A stretch of 64,000 bases of DNA from Hydrangea macrophylla (GCA_033977485.1 CM066995.1:44141736-44205735), one strand, 5' to 3'. Shown: positions 11,301 through 22,409, counted from the first letter of the stretch. The notes: a model not told the origin generated them from the letters alone. Translations and numbers: made by a program.

Positions 11301-12853
11301 TGATAGGGTCACCAATCGTCTGTTTTACAGATCATTCGTCCCTCAAATATCTGCTGACAAAGAAAGACGCTAAACAACGGCTTATTCGCTGGATACTCTT
11401 ACTCCAAGAGTTTGATCTAACTATCAAGGACAAGAAAGGAGTAGAGAATGTGGTTGCGGATCATTTGTCCCGGTTGACTTTTGTTGACAATACTGAATCC
11501 CAATCCATTAAAGATGAGTTCCCAGACGAACAGCTACTGGCAGTAAGTAGTCTGTCTTGGTATGCTGATATTGTAAACTACCTCGTCACGGGTGAAACAC
11601 CAACTCAGTGGTCGAACCAGGATAGGAAACGGTTCCTCTCGTTCGCGCGTCACTTCTTCTTTGATGACCCATACCTTTTCAAGTACTGTGCTGATCAGGT
11701 CATCAGGCGTTGCGTCCCCAATGAGGATATAACCGTAATATTAGCGTCATGCCATTCTGAGGCATGCGGTGGCCACTTTGCGTCACAAAAGACCGCACAA
11801 AAAGTCTTACAGAGCGGTTTTTATTGGCCCACAGTCTTCAAAGATGCTTATTCCTTTTGCAAGACATGCCAACGCTGTCAAAAGCTTGGAACCATTTCTA
11901 AAAGGAATTCTATGCCTTTAACCCCTATCATCACAATTGAGATATTTGATTGTTGGGGCATAGATTTTATGGGCCCATTTCCCAAGTCTAACAACTGTGA
12001 ATACATACTCCTTGTTGTCGAGTATGTATCCAAATGGGTAGAAGCGATACCAACGAGACGAAATGACCACAGAACGGTCATGTCATTTCTAAGAGAGCAT
12101 ATTTTGTCTCGTTTTGGTACTCCGAAAGCTTTACTAAGTGACCAAGGAAAGCATTTCTGCAATAGGCCCTTGGAGTCACTTCTCAAGAAATACGGGGTCC
12201 ATCATAAAATCGCTCTTGCCTATCATCCACAGTCTAATGGGCAAGCAGAATTGGCTAACCGAGAAATCAAGCATATTCTCGAGAAGACGGTTAGTTCCAA
12301 TCGAAAAGACTGGGCATACAAATTGACAGACGCGTTATGGGCATACCGTACTGCCTATAAGACGAATCTTGGTATGTCCCCGTACAGATTGGTTTACGGG
12401 AAAGCTTGCCATCTTCCTGTTGAAATTGAACATAAAGCTTACTGGGCAACGCGCTCATTGAACTTTGATATTCAAGAAGGAGGTCAGCTACGTAAGCTCC
12501 AACTTGCAGAGCTAGAGGAAATACGACGAGATGCGTATGACTCTGCAAGGTTGCATAAGGAAAAGTTGAAGGCTCGCCATGATCGTACGATTTTTCGTAA
12601 ATCATTTGAGCCGGGGCAGAAAGTCTTGCTGTATGACTCTCGCCTCCACCTTTTCCCAGGAAAACTCCGTTCCCGTTGGACAGGCCCATTCATCGTAAAA
12701 ACTGTTTTTCCACATGGGGCGGTTGAGATTGTCAATCCAAAGAACGATGATTGTTTCAAGGTCAATGGCCAGAGATTGAAACCGTTCTTGGAAAACTTCC
12801 AAACTGAAGTTGAGCACATCCAGCTGGATGAGCCCAGCTATTCTCATGATTAA
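8336..12853 (+). CDS. Athila-type Pol (protease, RT, RNase H, integrase), in frame with gag after a TGA
   Basis: Open from the codon after the TGA; the first in-frame ATG is at 8561 and residue numbers here count from it. Asn/Gln-rich linker before 8561, aspartic protease core LDLGAS (D254), reverse transcriptase (about 530-790, MDD at 710-712), RNase H (D858, E897, D924), integrase zinc finger (H1065, H1072, C1100, C1103) and integrase core (D1135, D1194, E1230). No chromodomain follows, as expected for Athila. All catalytic residues I can place are present and there is no frameshift over 4.5 kb, which fits the very similar LTRs. Confidence 0.93.
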   Translation, partial: GAGNSNNNFQNNNRWNHPGFDWRNNAGAQNQYQQQPYNNNQYQGQNNRPAQHYNQNRTNNYNQAQPSNAPQTNAYVPPHKKVQEEEPLANANLTQQLIQMMSRMSATLERIDARQESSGGTFPAQPLQNPKGHNNGPNNQEHAKAVATLRSGKIIEKGMPPSTPEVYDEEEVVDKEVELPSTQEEEQSTNDKPIKANIEAPRVEEEVERRPGKESIKEEPPKCPFPAPYPQRLKKPKNETKNQEFLELFKQVKINLPLLDAIKQVPAYAKYLKDLCTVKRRQSVKKHAYVACQASAIIQNELPPKLKDPGTPTVSCRIGNQKIDNALLDLGASVNLLPYLVYKQLGLGELKPTRVALQLADRSVKYPRGVLEDVLVQIDTFVFPVDFVILDTEPVSNPGAHIPVIFGRPFLNTIDATIKIRTGIMTIVFGNMTLNIKIFSNPRPEEYDDEEEIHYIDTVIEDEVDLVDYKDPLEVVMTQFGDIYQPAESIPLDADLNQTCLMMDTKEEDRADCMWIQPYEQLPPKTKLVMPSSFQFPELELKELPKELKYAFLGTGKTYPVIISSVLIHEQESKLVEMLTKHKDAMGWTIADLKGISPSICTHKIYLEEDAKPSRQMQRRLNPNMQEVVKKEVLKLLDVGMIYPISDSPWVSPTQVVPKKAGITVIPNKDGELVPTRVPTGWRMCIDYRKLNTVTRKDHFPLPFMDQMLERVAGHKYYCFLDGYSGYNQIEIAPEDQEKTTFTCPFGTFAYRRMPFGLCKAPATFQRCMLSIFSDMVENILEVFMDDFSVFGHSFEDCLSNLEQVLMRCEDKHLVLNWEKCHFMVTKGIVLGHIISDEGIQVDKAKIDIISNLPVPRTVRDICSFLGHAGFYRRFIQNFSAISRPLCQLLVKDAPFEWSESFQKSFEDLKDLLTSAPIIQAPDWSLPFELMCDASDYAIGAVLGQRKDNKPHVIYYASRTLNDAQMNYTTTEKELLAVVFALDKFRSYLIGSPIVCFTDHSSLKYLLTKKDAKQRLIRWILLLQEFDLTIKDKKGVENVVADHLSRLTFVDNTESQSIKDEFPDEQLLAVSSLSWYADIVNYLVTGETPTQWSNQDRKRFLSFARHFFFDDPYLFKYCADQVIRRCVPNEDITVILASCHSEACGGHFASQKTAQKVLQSGFYWPTVFKDAYSFCKTCQRCQKLGTISKRNSMPLTPIITIEIFDCWGIDFMGPFPKSNNCEYILLVVEYVSKWVEAIPTRRNDHRTVMSFLREHILSRFGTPKALLSDQGKHFCNRPLESLLKKYGVHHKIALAYHPQSNGQAELANREIKHILEKTVSSNRKDWAYKLTDALWAYRTAYKTNLGMSPYRLVYGKACHLPVEIEHKAYWATRSLNFDIQEGGQLRKLQLAELEEIRRDAYDSARLHKEKLKARHDRTIFRKSFEPGQKVLLYDSRLHLFPGKLRSRWTGPFIVKTVFPHGAVEIVNPKNDDCFKVNGQRLKPFLENFQTEVEHIQLDEPSYSHD

Positions 12854-13006
12854 AAATCCAAAGTGCAGTTCCAATTGTTGTTGTATTTCTTTTCTTTCCC
12901 TGCATTTTAGTTTCTCTCTCTTTTGTTTCTTTTTGGTTTTTTATTTCGTGTTTGTGATCTAGTTCTAATCCATTATACCTTAAACCACTCTGTTGCAGGT
13001 ACATAG

Positions 13007-13555
13007 ATGCGAGGTGATGATGTTCACTCTGTCGGTTCTTGGGCTGATTCAGAATGTCGCTGTGGCACCTGGATTGAGGGTGAACTCATACCCTGCCCCT
13101 TGCTTCATCAGGACCCTGAAGCTCATTCTCTTATTGATGCTGCTCAAGGGTACATTCCATATCCACCAGCCCTCCTGGATATCAATCCATACGAAAATAT
13201 GGGATTTCAGGATGATGATGATGTGAAGGAGGATGATGACCTGTACATGGGACGCATGGTGGATGATGCACTCATGGCCCAGTGGGAGAATGACGATATG
13301 TGGGAGCCATGGGAGGATCATGACCTTCAGGATGTTGTCCCAGACCGCCACAATGCTGTTTTCGTATTCGTGGACGATTTCCTTGTTCCTGAGTTGGTCC
13401 CATACCACTACGTGCACCTGAGCTACTTGCTATTCAGGCTCCAATGCCCCTTACCAGCTAGTGCATTTTGGGAACCTACGCCAATAGTGAGGTTGGAACT
13501 TGTCGCATTTCTTTGTATTTTTGTTTCTGTTCTGTGTTTTTCTGTTCATTGTTAA
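13007..13555 (+). CDS. Small acidic ORF downstream of Athila pol, unknown function (182 aa)
   Basis: I do not recognise this protein. It begins eight bases after a good 3' splice-like site (TGTTGCAG ending at 12998) and is rich in Asp/Glu, especially about residues 68-105, with a hydrophobic C-terminus. A donor-like ATA|GTGAGG at 13487/13488 and an acceptor ending at 13607 could remove that hydrophobic tail and join the acidic part to downstream sequence. Its position after pol is where Athila elements carry an extra ORF, sometimes called env-like, but no signal peptide is evident. Confidence 0.5.
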   Translation: MRGDDVHSVGSWADSECRCGTWIEGELIPCPLLHQDPEAHSLIDAAQGYIPYPPALLDINPYENMGFQDDDDVKEDDDLYMGRMVDDALMAQWENDDMWEPWEDHDLQDVVPDRHNAVFVFVDDFLVPELVPYHYVHLSYLLFRLQCPLPASAFWEPTPIVRLELVAFLCIFVSVLCFSVHC

Positions 13556-13617
13556 TTCGTGTTTCTTGTGTTCTGTTGTTTAATTTCAGTTTATTGTTTT
13601 TGTCCAGGATTGTCACT

Positions 13618-13932
13618 ATGTTCCTAAATGGCATCCCGATTTTCCTCCCACATCAACTAATTCATGGTCTTGGGCCCTACATAAGGCCCCCACACACTCC
13701 GCCGCGAGAGGACAGTCCGTTGCGAAATCACACTCCTTTATCCTTGTCTCCGTCCGGATCACCTCTTGCATGGGCTTTCAATTCTGTGGAGATGCCAGAC
13801 TTGTTTGATGATGTCCTTGCTGCTTTTCGATTGTTCTGGGAAAGGGAATCATCGAGTTTGGACTTCACTTCTGACGATTCGGCGAGTTCTGAAGAGATTG
13901 TGGAAGAGGGAATCTTTATACTCGAAGACTAG
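13618..13932 (+). CDS. Small Pro/Ser-rich ORF downstream of Athila pol, unknown function (104 aa)
   Basis: An ATG ten bases after a pyrimidine-rich 3' splice-like site (TTTTTGTCCAG ending at 13607). The product is Pro/Ser-rich in the first half and acidic at the C-terminus (ESSSLDFTSDDSASSEE region). The frame is also open upstream to an ATG at 13468, overlapping the previous ORF. Not recognised; it may be an exon of a spliced post-pol transcript rather than a stand-alone gene. Confidence 0.4.
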   Translation: MFLNGIPIFLPHQLIHGLGPYIRPPHTPPREDSPLRNHTPLSLSPSGSPLAWAFNSVEMPDLFDDVLAAFRLFWERESSSLDFTSDDSASSEEIVEEGIFILED

Positions 13933-14731
13933 TGCTGCATTTCAGTTGTTTCTGTTTCATTTCATCTTTTATTTATCAACTGGAATGTAATCCTTGACAA
14001 AATGTTTTTAGTTTTAGTTTTAGTTTTATTTTTGGTTTTCTTTAGTTAAATAAGGTTTTAACCACAGTTGGGGATAATTATGTTGCAATCTGGTTGCACT
14101 TATAAAGTTTTATTTTTATATAAAAAATTGCAATTTTCTATTCTGAGGATGAATTTCTGTCATACATGCTTGTACTTCAACTGTTTTTCAGTCTCTCTGT
14201 ATGTCCAGAATTGTTTCTGAGAGTTGGGGGTGATGTGGTTCATGCCCCAATTGAATTCTGGGATTTTCGTGTTCGATCGATCGAACCCAGTTCGATCGAT
14301 CGAAACCTGGATGTTCAAGCGCTTGTAGTTTATGTTCAATCGATTGAGGAATTTGTGTTCGATCGATCGAACATAGTTCGATCGATCGAAAGAGGCATTT
14401 AAACGAGGCATCTTCAGGACACCTCTTCATTTCCCTCACTTTCACTCTCAATCGCTCGAAGACAGAGGAGAAGGCGACTGGGCAATTTTTGATTTCTAGC
14501 ATCCAACAAGACACCCTGATCAACCCTCTGATCATTCTCATCGTCACATCATCATCCTCTCCATCTCCACTGCGAGTTCTACACCGAGGTAGGCCCCACT
14601 CGTTTGTGTTTTTCTTTTCCTCTCTGTTTGTGTTAGAAAATCCCAAGGGGGTGTCCCCTTGGTCTTAGGAGCGGTTTTTGTTAGCGTAACTTCTGTTTCC
14701 TTTTCGTTTCTGCGATAGCTGAACACCGCTG
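13933..14731 (+). other. Non-coding spacer in the Athila post-pol region
   Basis: T-rich sequence with no convincing ORF. It holds the palindrome pairs at 14272-14390 and the beginning of the next cluster. Translations of the palindromes give FDRSN/SIDR-like peptides in all frames, which I treat as an artefact. Confidence 0.6.
14272..14390. repeat. Paired 14-bp CGATCG palindromes, internal cluster 1
   Basis: Two perfect pairs of TTCGATCGATCGAA: 14272/14291 (spacer CCCAG) and 14358/14377 (spacer CATAG), both with 5-bp spacers. Degenerate units (TTCAAGCGCTTG, TTCAATCGATTGAG) lie between them. Confidence 0.9.
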
Positions 14732-14733
14732 TG

Positions 14734-14852
14734 TTCGATCGCTCGAACTGGTTTCGAGCGATCGAAGGGAAGCTGTTCGATCGATCGAACAATGTTCAAG
14801 CGATCGAAGTCTACTCCAGTTCGATCGATCGAACCAAGTTCAATCGATCGAA
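14734..14852. repeat. Paired 14-bp CGATCG palindromes, internal cluster 2
   Basis: Three pairs: 14734/14753 (spacer CTGGT), 14776/14795 (CAATG) and 14820/14839 (CCAAG). The 5-bp spacing holds in all. It lies just upstream of the splice-like site that precedes the 471-aa ORF. Confidence 0.9.
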
Positions 14853-14931
14853 CTCCAGCAGTGTTTGTTTTGTTTCTTTTTCTCCCTGTTCTTATCTGTA
14901 TCTTATGTGGTCTTATTTTCAGGACTGCCAG

Positions 14932-16347
14932 ATGAATCCAGTGACGGGCTACCATAAGTCTAAGCCTCTCAGCCGTATTATACCAGATCCGGTACCCGCA
15001 CACGGGTTCCGGAATGACGAGGATAGGCTGTGGTTTGAGCGATATTTTCAGACGAGGATGGTGATGGTCGAGCGGCCTATTGAGCATATTTGGACAGAGA
15101 GCCCATGGTTCCTTACACGGATCCGCTCTATGCCTCATTGGTTCCACCTCCTGTCGTTGGCCAAGAGTGTCAACCTGTTGTGGATTCGCGGTGCTAGCGC
15201 GACTATGATCAGCGACCCGTATACACCGTTCACCTACCATGCCTTCTTTCGGAGTCGGTCGTTCATCATCAGTCCCGCCACCGTTTCAGCCGCGTTGGGG
15301 GTACCAGAGGTACCAGATTATGTTTGCCCCCACCGGCCTGATGCACCAGTGACCCCACCATCCGCTATTATCAGGGAGCTTACTGGAGGCGCCGTTCCGT
15401 CTTGGGATGGCGATGCTTTGATCGAGGACCACTTGCTCACTGATGACTACCACATGCTTCATTTGGTCCTCAGCAACTGCCTCCTAGTGACTTCCTATCG
15501 AGAGAAGATCGCGGCTTGGTATGCGCGAGTCTTATATGCAGTGGGGACGGGTCAGCCTGTTTGTATACCACGCCTATATATTGATTTTATGGTCCACCCC
15601 ACCCGTTATATCTCGTCCAGGAAGCACCTGAAGGGTGCTTGGGCTATTCAGAGGGTCATGGATGATGCCGGGTTCCTCGAGCTCGCTGGGGATGATATAC
15701 GCCCTTCTCCCCGCCGATTTAGCGAGGCGGCTGCTCGCCGCTCCGACGCTCAGAAGAGGAAGCGAAAGGGGAAAGGGAAAGCACGGGTGAGGGGGAGGAA
15801 GAAGAGGCGTGGTGGGACAGACACGGAGGCCGGAGCTTCAGGGACACCTACTGAGGTGGAGGAGCTTGATTCGGATGATGAGGATGATCCAGTTGCTGCG
15901 GTTCAGCAGTTTGAGCTGCGACAGCGGTCGCAGACTCAGGCCCAGGGAGAGTCTTCTTCTTCTGTGCCTCTCCCGACAGTTCACGAGCTATTATTGGAGG
16001 AGAGAGAGGCCAGGATTAGACTCGAGGGCAGGATAGACCATCTCCAGACTCTACTGGAGTCCATTTTGATTCAGATAGGGGTTGATCAGGCTGTTCACTC
16101 TGCTCACCATCCCACGGCCACCCCATCTGCTCCGCCTGCTGCTGATCCGTCACATGTTGCTACTCCTACGGATCCACCACTTACTGATCCATCTTCTGCT
16201 GCTGCCCCAGATTCTGAGGCTGCTGATCCTGTTTCCACCGTTGCAGATCCACTATCTACTATTGCTCCTACTACTACAGTATTGCCGCCTACTCTCATCG
16301 ACATCCCTTCTGATATAGCCGATGATACGCCGTCTGGGGTCGATTAG
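14932..16347 (+). CDS. Athila post-pol ORF resembling plant transposon-associated ORF1 proteins (471 aa)
   Basis: I chose the ATG at 14932, ten bases after a strong 3' splice-like site (TCTTATTTTCAG ending 14922). The frame is open further upstream to 14731, but that part only translates the palindrome cluster. Residues about 30-250 look like the globular domain of the ORF found in Athila elements and annotated as a putative plant transposon protein. A basic stretch at about 270-295 (KRKRKGKGKARVRGRKKRR) could be a nuclear localisation signal or bind nucleic acid. An acidic patch follows (311-320), then a probable coiled coil (350-385) and a Pro/Ala/Thr/Asp-rich tail. I see no transmembrane segment, so calling it envelope would not be supported. 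Its own product is probably made from a spliced RNA. Confidence 0.7.
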   Translation: MNPVTGYHKSKPLSRIIPDPVPAHGFRNDEDRLWFERYFQTRMVMVERPIEHIWTESPWFLTRIRSMPHWFHLLSLAKSVNLLWIRGASATMISDPYTPFTYHAFFRSRSFIISPATVSAALGVPEVPDYVCPHRPDAPVTPPSAIIRELTGGAVPSWDGDALIEDHLLTDDYHMLHLVLSNCLLVTSYREKIAAWYARVLYAVGTGQPVCIPRLYIDFMVHPTRYISSRKHLKGAWAIQRVMDDAGFLELAGDDIRPSPRRFSEAAARRSDAQKRKRKGKGKARVRGRKKRRGGTDTEAGASGTPTEVEELDSDDEDDPVAAVQQFELRQRSQTQAQGESSSSVPLPTVHELLLEEREARIRLEGRIDHLQTLLESILIQIGVDQAVHSAHHPTATPSAPPAADPSHVATPTDPPLTDPSSAAAPDSEAADPVSTVADPLSTIAPTTTVLPPTLIDIPSDIADDTPSGVD

Positions 16348-16439
16348 TTTTCGTCGGGGAGGTGGTATTTATGTATTTTTTGTGGTTGGTTGGATATATG
16401 TTGGTGGTTTTTGGTTGTATTCACTACAAGGAAAAAGAC

Positions 16440-16975
16440 TATTTATGTCACTTAAAAAGTGACATAAATAGGTATTTATGTCACTTTTTTTTCCAGTAGA
16501 AAGTGACATAAATAGAGGCGACATAAATGTTTTAAAAGTAACATAAATGTTTTCGAAAAAGTGACATAAATGTTTCATAAAACCAACACATTTGCTAATA
16601 AAAAGTGACATAAATACTTAGAAGTGACATAAATACCATTTTATTTATGTCACTTTTAACCTAAAGTGACATAAAAGTAGAAAAGTGACATAAAAACAAA
16701 ACAAAATTATTACATCAAAGTCTTAAAAGTGACATAAATACTTAAAAGTGACATAAATACCATTTTATTTATGTCACTTTTAACATAAAGTGACATAAAA
16801 GTACAAAAGTGACATAAATACCAAACAAAATTATAACATCAAAGTCTTAAAAGTGACATAAATACAATTTTATTTATGTCACTTTTAACATAAAGTGACA
16901 TAAAAGTAAAAAAAGTGACATAAATACCAAACAAAATTATTACATAAAAGCCTTAAAGTGACATAAATACAGTAA
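16440..16975. repeat. Left subterminal repeat array of the CACTA element
   Basis: Many copies of AAAGTGACATAAATA in both orientations, partly organised as a longer tandem unit of about 120 bp seen about three times between 16620 and 16930 (units share the stretch CATCAAAGTCTTAAAAGTG). The mirror array is at 23090-23495. Confidence 0.9.
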
Positions 16976-17190
16976 AAGTATGATACTACCATGTACAAAA
17001 TTAAATCCAACTTAATGATCTATTTCAATCACTAAATTTCATCGATTCATCTCAATATCAACCAATTAATTGGAATGAACAAAAAATATATTCAATCGAT
17101 CGACGTACGAGTGTCAAACTAATAACATATACATGTTATATTCATCAAAAAGTACTAACAAAACTATGAAAGCAACAAAGAAAGAAATAA

Positions 17191-17722
17191 AAGAGATTCA
17201 GCAGCTTCCCGAGTAGCATCCATAGCAATTCCTACATGAACCAGTTGAAGGGGTCTCTTGAAATCTCTATACCTGAGCAACACCAATATGAACAATTGAG
17301 ATCAAAATAAAGAAAGACCATTATTTCATGAATTTCACAGAACTAAAGAAAACAAATGAGAGTATACTTGTGCAGAAACTCAAGACCCCCAGCAGTCCTA
17401 GATTCAGAACTAAAGCAAGGCATCTTCTTCAACAAATACACTTCCTGCATCATGAGCCATGTCCTCAATGTTACTGGAAATCAGTGGAACTAATTTAGAA
17501 TAAGATTGGAGAAACTGAAAAATTGCAGAAGTTCAAATTCAATCAATTCCTCTGGATCACATGATAATTCCATGTTCAATACTCAGCCACTATATAAAAA
17601 TAAGATTTCAAAAACAATCTTCCAAAAGGCTGAGAATAAAAATAAACCTTTGACAAGTTTTCCAACTTTCACAAGATCTTCAATATCATGGGCCTCATGG
17701 CAACCTCCTTTTTGCAGAGATG
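17191..17722 (-). pseudogene. Exon-like fragments resembling a FANCJ/BRIP1-type DNA helicase, captured by the CACTA
   Basis: Three exon-like blocks read on the minus strand in consistent order. Block 1 (17722-17646) gives CHEAHDIEDLVKVGKLVKG, like the iron-sulfur cluster region of FANCJ-type helicases (W/HDIEELVxLGKxLKxC). Block 2 (17472-17412) gives NIEDMAHDAGSVFVEEDALL, like the sequence after the DEAH box (AHNIEDIARDAGS). Block 3 (about 17272-17191), preceded by a splice-like TGCTCAG, gives RPLQLVHVGIAMDATREAA, which I do not recognise. Internal stops occur in block 2, and the connecting exons and the helicase motif I region are not visible. The helicase assignment is from memory of the family and should be checked by a search. 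Confidence 0.45.
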
Positions 17723-20235
17723 GTGACCTTTGACTTTATGCACTTTTCTGTTTGAGAAAAAGTCAGCAATCGTCTATTGTTCCATTAATATGTTGACAGC
17801 ATAACCAAAGATACCAACGTACGTGACTACAGAAAGAGAAAACTCACTTGAATTCTGGGCATCCACCTTCTCGATTTTTCAGAAGCAGCTTACTGAAATT
17901 TCCGACAACTGGTGTTAGAAGGAGAAGAAAAAGAAACAAAATCAAAACAAAGAGTCATTTGATGTTAAAATAAGCACCAGTGTTCATCAAGATTGTCCTT
18001 CCCATGTTTTTGATCATTTGTATAGTAATGTTTTCGTGATGCCTGAACGTAATACACACAAGCAGTGAAAGGACCATATTCATGGATCACAAACATTTAC
18101 TTAACCCGATAGAAGTACAAAACTTACAATATGCAAAACTCCCCATAGCTACTTTTAGAGCACCTCAAATCCCGGCCCAAAGGCGAAAGGACCCATCTCT
18201 TGAACCAAAGACAATAAGATCTGTTGAAATGCAAAAATTAAAATCATTTTACTTTAGGCAATGGCAAAGGAATCAAGAACAAGTTAATGGAATCATAAAC
18301 TACCAGAATTTGTTGGATGAGAACAGATGGATTTTACACTTCTTGTGTGCCCCATCAATGCTCCAACACATTTGTTTTCTCGCACGTCCCACACATTTAC
18401 CTGTTCAAAAGACGGAAAACTATATAACTATCCAGGAAGCTGAAACGGACTCAAAATTCCATCACGAGTCTACTATTTTAGGACAAAACTTGCTGATTTT
18501 TTTTGTGGGCAACTCTTTGAATTTCTCGAAGTCTTATTCTTCTAGTTTGGACCCTTGATCAATTTGTCTAATTTTTATGACATAAAAAATACTGGGGTCT
18601 GATTTTGGACATTCAAATAAGTAGCTAAGACAAACCACCAAAACGAGACTGATCCCAAGTAACATAAATCAAATAAGATAAATCTTGAAATCAGGTAAGC
18701 TAAAGTATCTATATCACCAGTCCTCATGGTATATGTAAATTACTAGTTAGGCAAAGAAACCAATGTCAAGCATAGCAACGTACACTTTGATCACCTGAAG
18801 CTGTTAGAATTCTGGTGTCTTCCTGCAAATATGCCCAAGCATTACTGGCTTAGAACACCCACACTCTAGATTGTTTCTGGAAAATACTTGGCATGGATAC
18901 TTGAATAGAGCAATTAAATTATTAGTTCTTGCAAGTTCAGGACATACTGAATGCTGGAAAAAATTCAACCAAAAAAATGAAAACTAGTAGTTGTATGCTA
19001 AAGTATGATACTTATTCCAAAAAGATATCACACATGGAGTCCTTGTGGTAAGTGCAGATCATATATACACACATATATATAGAGGCGCACATTTACATAC
19101 ATATTTATATTGCACACTTACATATAGATATACATTACACATACAAGTTCATACACTATGATTTTTTTTTCTTACTTAGGTTCTAGCTTCAAGGTAATAT
19201 TTAAAACATGATCTAAAAATGTGAACACATGCTAACCACAAAGTAGTATTCATTTAGATTTTATGTGGTTCTTTTGCCTGAAAGATCAAAACTTTGCTAA
19301 TCCTCTTCATCCCAAATGGAGAGTTTTGCACTCCATTTTGAAATGTCTTATTTTAAGAGTCTTTTTTGAAAAGTTAATATACATTAACTACAAATTTTCT
19401 AAGTTTACTAGTAATTATATAATTTTTTTTCACTTCGTTTGACCAAAAACTAAAATTTTAAATTCAAAAAGGACAATAATATATGGAAAGTTTGACCATC
19501 TAACCACAATTAAGAAAGTTCTTTAAAAGTTAAAATTCTCAAAAGAGCTCTTAACAATATGGGAAGAGGAGTACACTTTTTATTTTCCACAACTATAATG
19601 GCTAAGATGATAGATTTCCTTTTCTAGCTTTCAAGAAATAGTTTACTCTCCAGCCAATTTAATAGAAATTCAATACCCCAAACCTTAAGTGGTAGAACTA
19701 TTGAAAAATCCCATGTCAACCCTCCACCCAAAAAAAAAAAAACTAAATTAAAAGGATCAAATCCCTACACCTTTTGGGGTACAATATTCCTTTCCAAATG
19801 TAATACAAAGATTTGATTTGAACAAGTGTCGATCACTAGTGATTGACTTTTAACCAAAATTAAACGGCTTGTCTTTTAAACTCAAATAATTCAATATGAT
19901 AGGATTTTTTAATCCAAATTTCTCACTAATTAATGTCAAGATCAAGTTTGAACTAGTACTTCCAAAATAAAAGAATGGCCATTGCAGGAAAAAAAAAACT
20001 ACTTACACAACAATTAATTAAGTAAGAAAAGTATATGTGATACTTCAACTTACCTAAAAATCCCTCATAAGATATATGTGATATATCGAATAGTACACAA
20101 AAATTCTTTTTCTAATTGAAAAAACGAAGAAAAAAAATTAAGTAAGATTATTTTTTATCTTGCGTCATTTTGTGGGCCTCTGCAGTACAATGTAGGGATA
20201 TAAGGAAACTAATACTGATTGATGTACTCTGATAG
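17723..20235. other. CACTA interior without recognisable genes
   Basis: AT-rich sequence. A minus-strand phrase near 17850-17890 (GGCPEF preceded by a basic stretch) may be one more decayed exon. The plus ORF 18082-18558 has no recognisable similarity. Near 20166-20220 a degenerate stretch may be the remains of an upstream lipase exon. Confidence 0.5.
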
Positions 20236-22409
20236 AATGTCATGGGTGCTGAATAGGCTGGATGAATCACTAGCGTTCATATTAGCAGATAGTGGGTTTG
20301 ATGTGTGGATAGCTAACACTAGAGGGACCAGATTCAGTCGTCGACATGTCACCCTCGATCCTAGTAACCCAGTATGTCATGATTAGGCCATTTCTCATGT
20401 TCTTTTCAACCAATTTTGCGTTACAGTTGAAAAAAAAAAGTTCAGGGAAAAAGATTAATCAAAAATAAAAATAATATAGTTTTTGTGTGCATTGTCAGAA
20501 GTTACTCTAAAGGCTTAAACTGTTGGAGAATAGGAAATCTTAACTATAATTGACAGGATTTTTGGAACTGGACATGGGATGATTTGGTGAGCCACGACCT
20601 ACCAACTGTTATTGATTTTGTGTTTAAACAAACTGGGCAGAAGCTTCATTATGTGGGCCATTCCATGGTAACATTTCCACTACAATTTCAAATTATATAT
20701 ATATATGGGATTTGCTAACCTACAGCACATGAGGCTTTCAGCAACGAAAAATAGGCTTTTAACGACGAAATTTTTCTTCGCTAAAAGTTGGAACCTTTAG
20801 CGACAAAAATTTCATCACTAAAAACTTGTTTTTCGTCGCTAAAGAGGCTGTTGTATGCTTCTAACTTACAACCATTGTGTTGTAAGTTAGCAGCCCCCTA
20901 TATATATGTATATGGTTGTGTATGTGTGTGTTTGTTGACATCTAATTACAGAAAAAAGTACATTTTTTTTTGGATAGGGAACTTTGATAGCTTTGGCATC
21001 CTTCTCAGAAGGAAAAGAAATAGACAAGGTGAAGTCAGTAGCCATGCTAAGCCCAGTGGCTTATTTAAGCCACATGACCACTGCACTTGGTGATGTTGCA
21101 GTTAGGGCCTTTGTTGGTGAGGTATATATATATATATAATCATTATATAGCGATGAATTCAATCATCTTAAAGATGATTAATACCAAATTTTCTGAGGGA
21201 AATGTACATCTATATATCTACTATTAATGGTTTTATTAACAGATCACTTCGCTGATGGGTGTTGCATAATTCAATCCCATAGGATAAAGAACTAAAACCT
21301 AATTAGAACCTCACTTCTATGTATTCATATCCACTTGTTTAACTCAAGTAGTTTTAAATTATTCATTCCGTAGGACCATTATCAATTACTAATATTGTAA
21401 ATTTTTTCTTCACAGTAAGCCAGTAGCCAATTTCCTCCAGACTTTATGTGCAAACTCGGGGGTTAACTGCTATGACTTAATATCTGCACTTACATGTAAT
21501 TAGGTACTCCTTCTGTACCAAACTAAGAATAAGAAGATCAATAAGGCTAGGTGCATCTAAATTAAAAGTGCACCTGCGCTAATGTGTCAATGTCAATTTT
21601 GAAATTAGGTCTATCTATATGCTCTTATATTCGGTAGATTATTTTTAGTGATCCACGTCAATATGTATATTTCTTATTAGCTAGAGGTGTATGTTTCAGG
21701 TGTACCAGTATCACTAGGAAATGTCCATTTCAAGAGTTCTCTTTGAAAAGTCGATTACTACTTTATAAGTTCCACCCTTTATTAGAGTAACGGCTTTGAC
21801 TATTCATTAGCTAACACTAAAATTTTTCAACCCCCCACCTTTTCGTTGAAAATTTTGTGGTCAACATTAACCATTTGAAGGGAAAAATTGCTGTCTAAAT
21901 GCCTCCACTGTTGATTGCGCCTTGAAAAATGAGCCTCAGTCTACATCAACAAAAAACATGGTGCATTTACCTCAAAGTAAGTATATAATTCATATGTATT
22001 ATAATTAACATGTACCAAATATATGTTGTTTCATATGTATTACTACCTTGCATATACACTAATGATAATTGCATAAATATTATTATGCACAGCTGTTTGG
22101 GATGAAATTGTGGCAGAATACGATTATGGGAATCCCAACTTGAATGTAGAACACTACGGCCAATCAAAGCCGCCCGTTTACAATTTATCGAACATGCCAC
22201 ATAACTTTCCTCTTTTCCTCAGCTATAGAGGCCAAAATGCTTTAGCCGATTCTAGAGACGTGGGGACTTTACTTGATAATCTTAAGTTACATGATATTGA
22301 CAAAGCTAAGTGTCCAGTACATCAAGGACTATGCTCATGCAGATTCATTATGGGGGTTACTGCCATGGATCTTGTTTATAACCAAATTGTTAATTTTTTC
22401 AGACATTAG
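20236..22409 (+). pseudogene. Captured acid-lipase gene fragment (gastric-lipase-like alpha/beta hydrolase), introns retained
   Basis: Six exon-like blocks in order match the C-terminal two thirds of plant triacylglycerol/acid lipases: A 20236-20371 (ESLAFILADSGFDVWIANTR), B 20557-20667 (DFWNWTWDDL... ending at the nucleophile elbow GHSM), C 20978-21121 (GTLIALASFSEGKEIDKVKS), D 21416-21503 (KPVANFLQTLCANSGVNCYD), E about 21899-21976 (NEPQSTSTKNMVHLPQ) and F 22093-22409 (PPVYNLSNMPHNFPLFLSY). Introns keep GT...AG ends and the E/F junction is in phase, so capture was at DNA level. Damage: a stop at the end of block D, the catalytic-Asp motif GGQD reads RGQN, and two compensating frameshifts around 22310-22350 disrupt the YAHADF histidine motif. 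The first exons (signal peptide, cap) are missing. It is not a working enzyme. Confidence 0.85.

Noticed and set aside
14160..14792. Several ORFs with FDRSN/SIDRT peptide repeats on both strands
   Set aside because: The peptide repeats are simply translations of the CGATCG palindromes, which read open in all frames.
14932..16347. Envelope protein of a plant retrovirus
   Set aside because: Despite the env-like position there is no signal peptide, membrane span or glycoprotein-type pattern; the protein is basic and looks nuclear.
18082..18558. 158-aa ORF in the CACTA interior
   Set aside because: No similarity that I recognise and no splice or promoter context; chance frame.
20236..22409. A functional host lipase gene
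   Set aside because: It lies inside CACTA termini, lacks 5' exons and has frameshifts, a stop and a changed catalytic motif.
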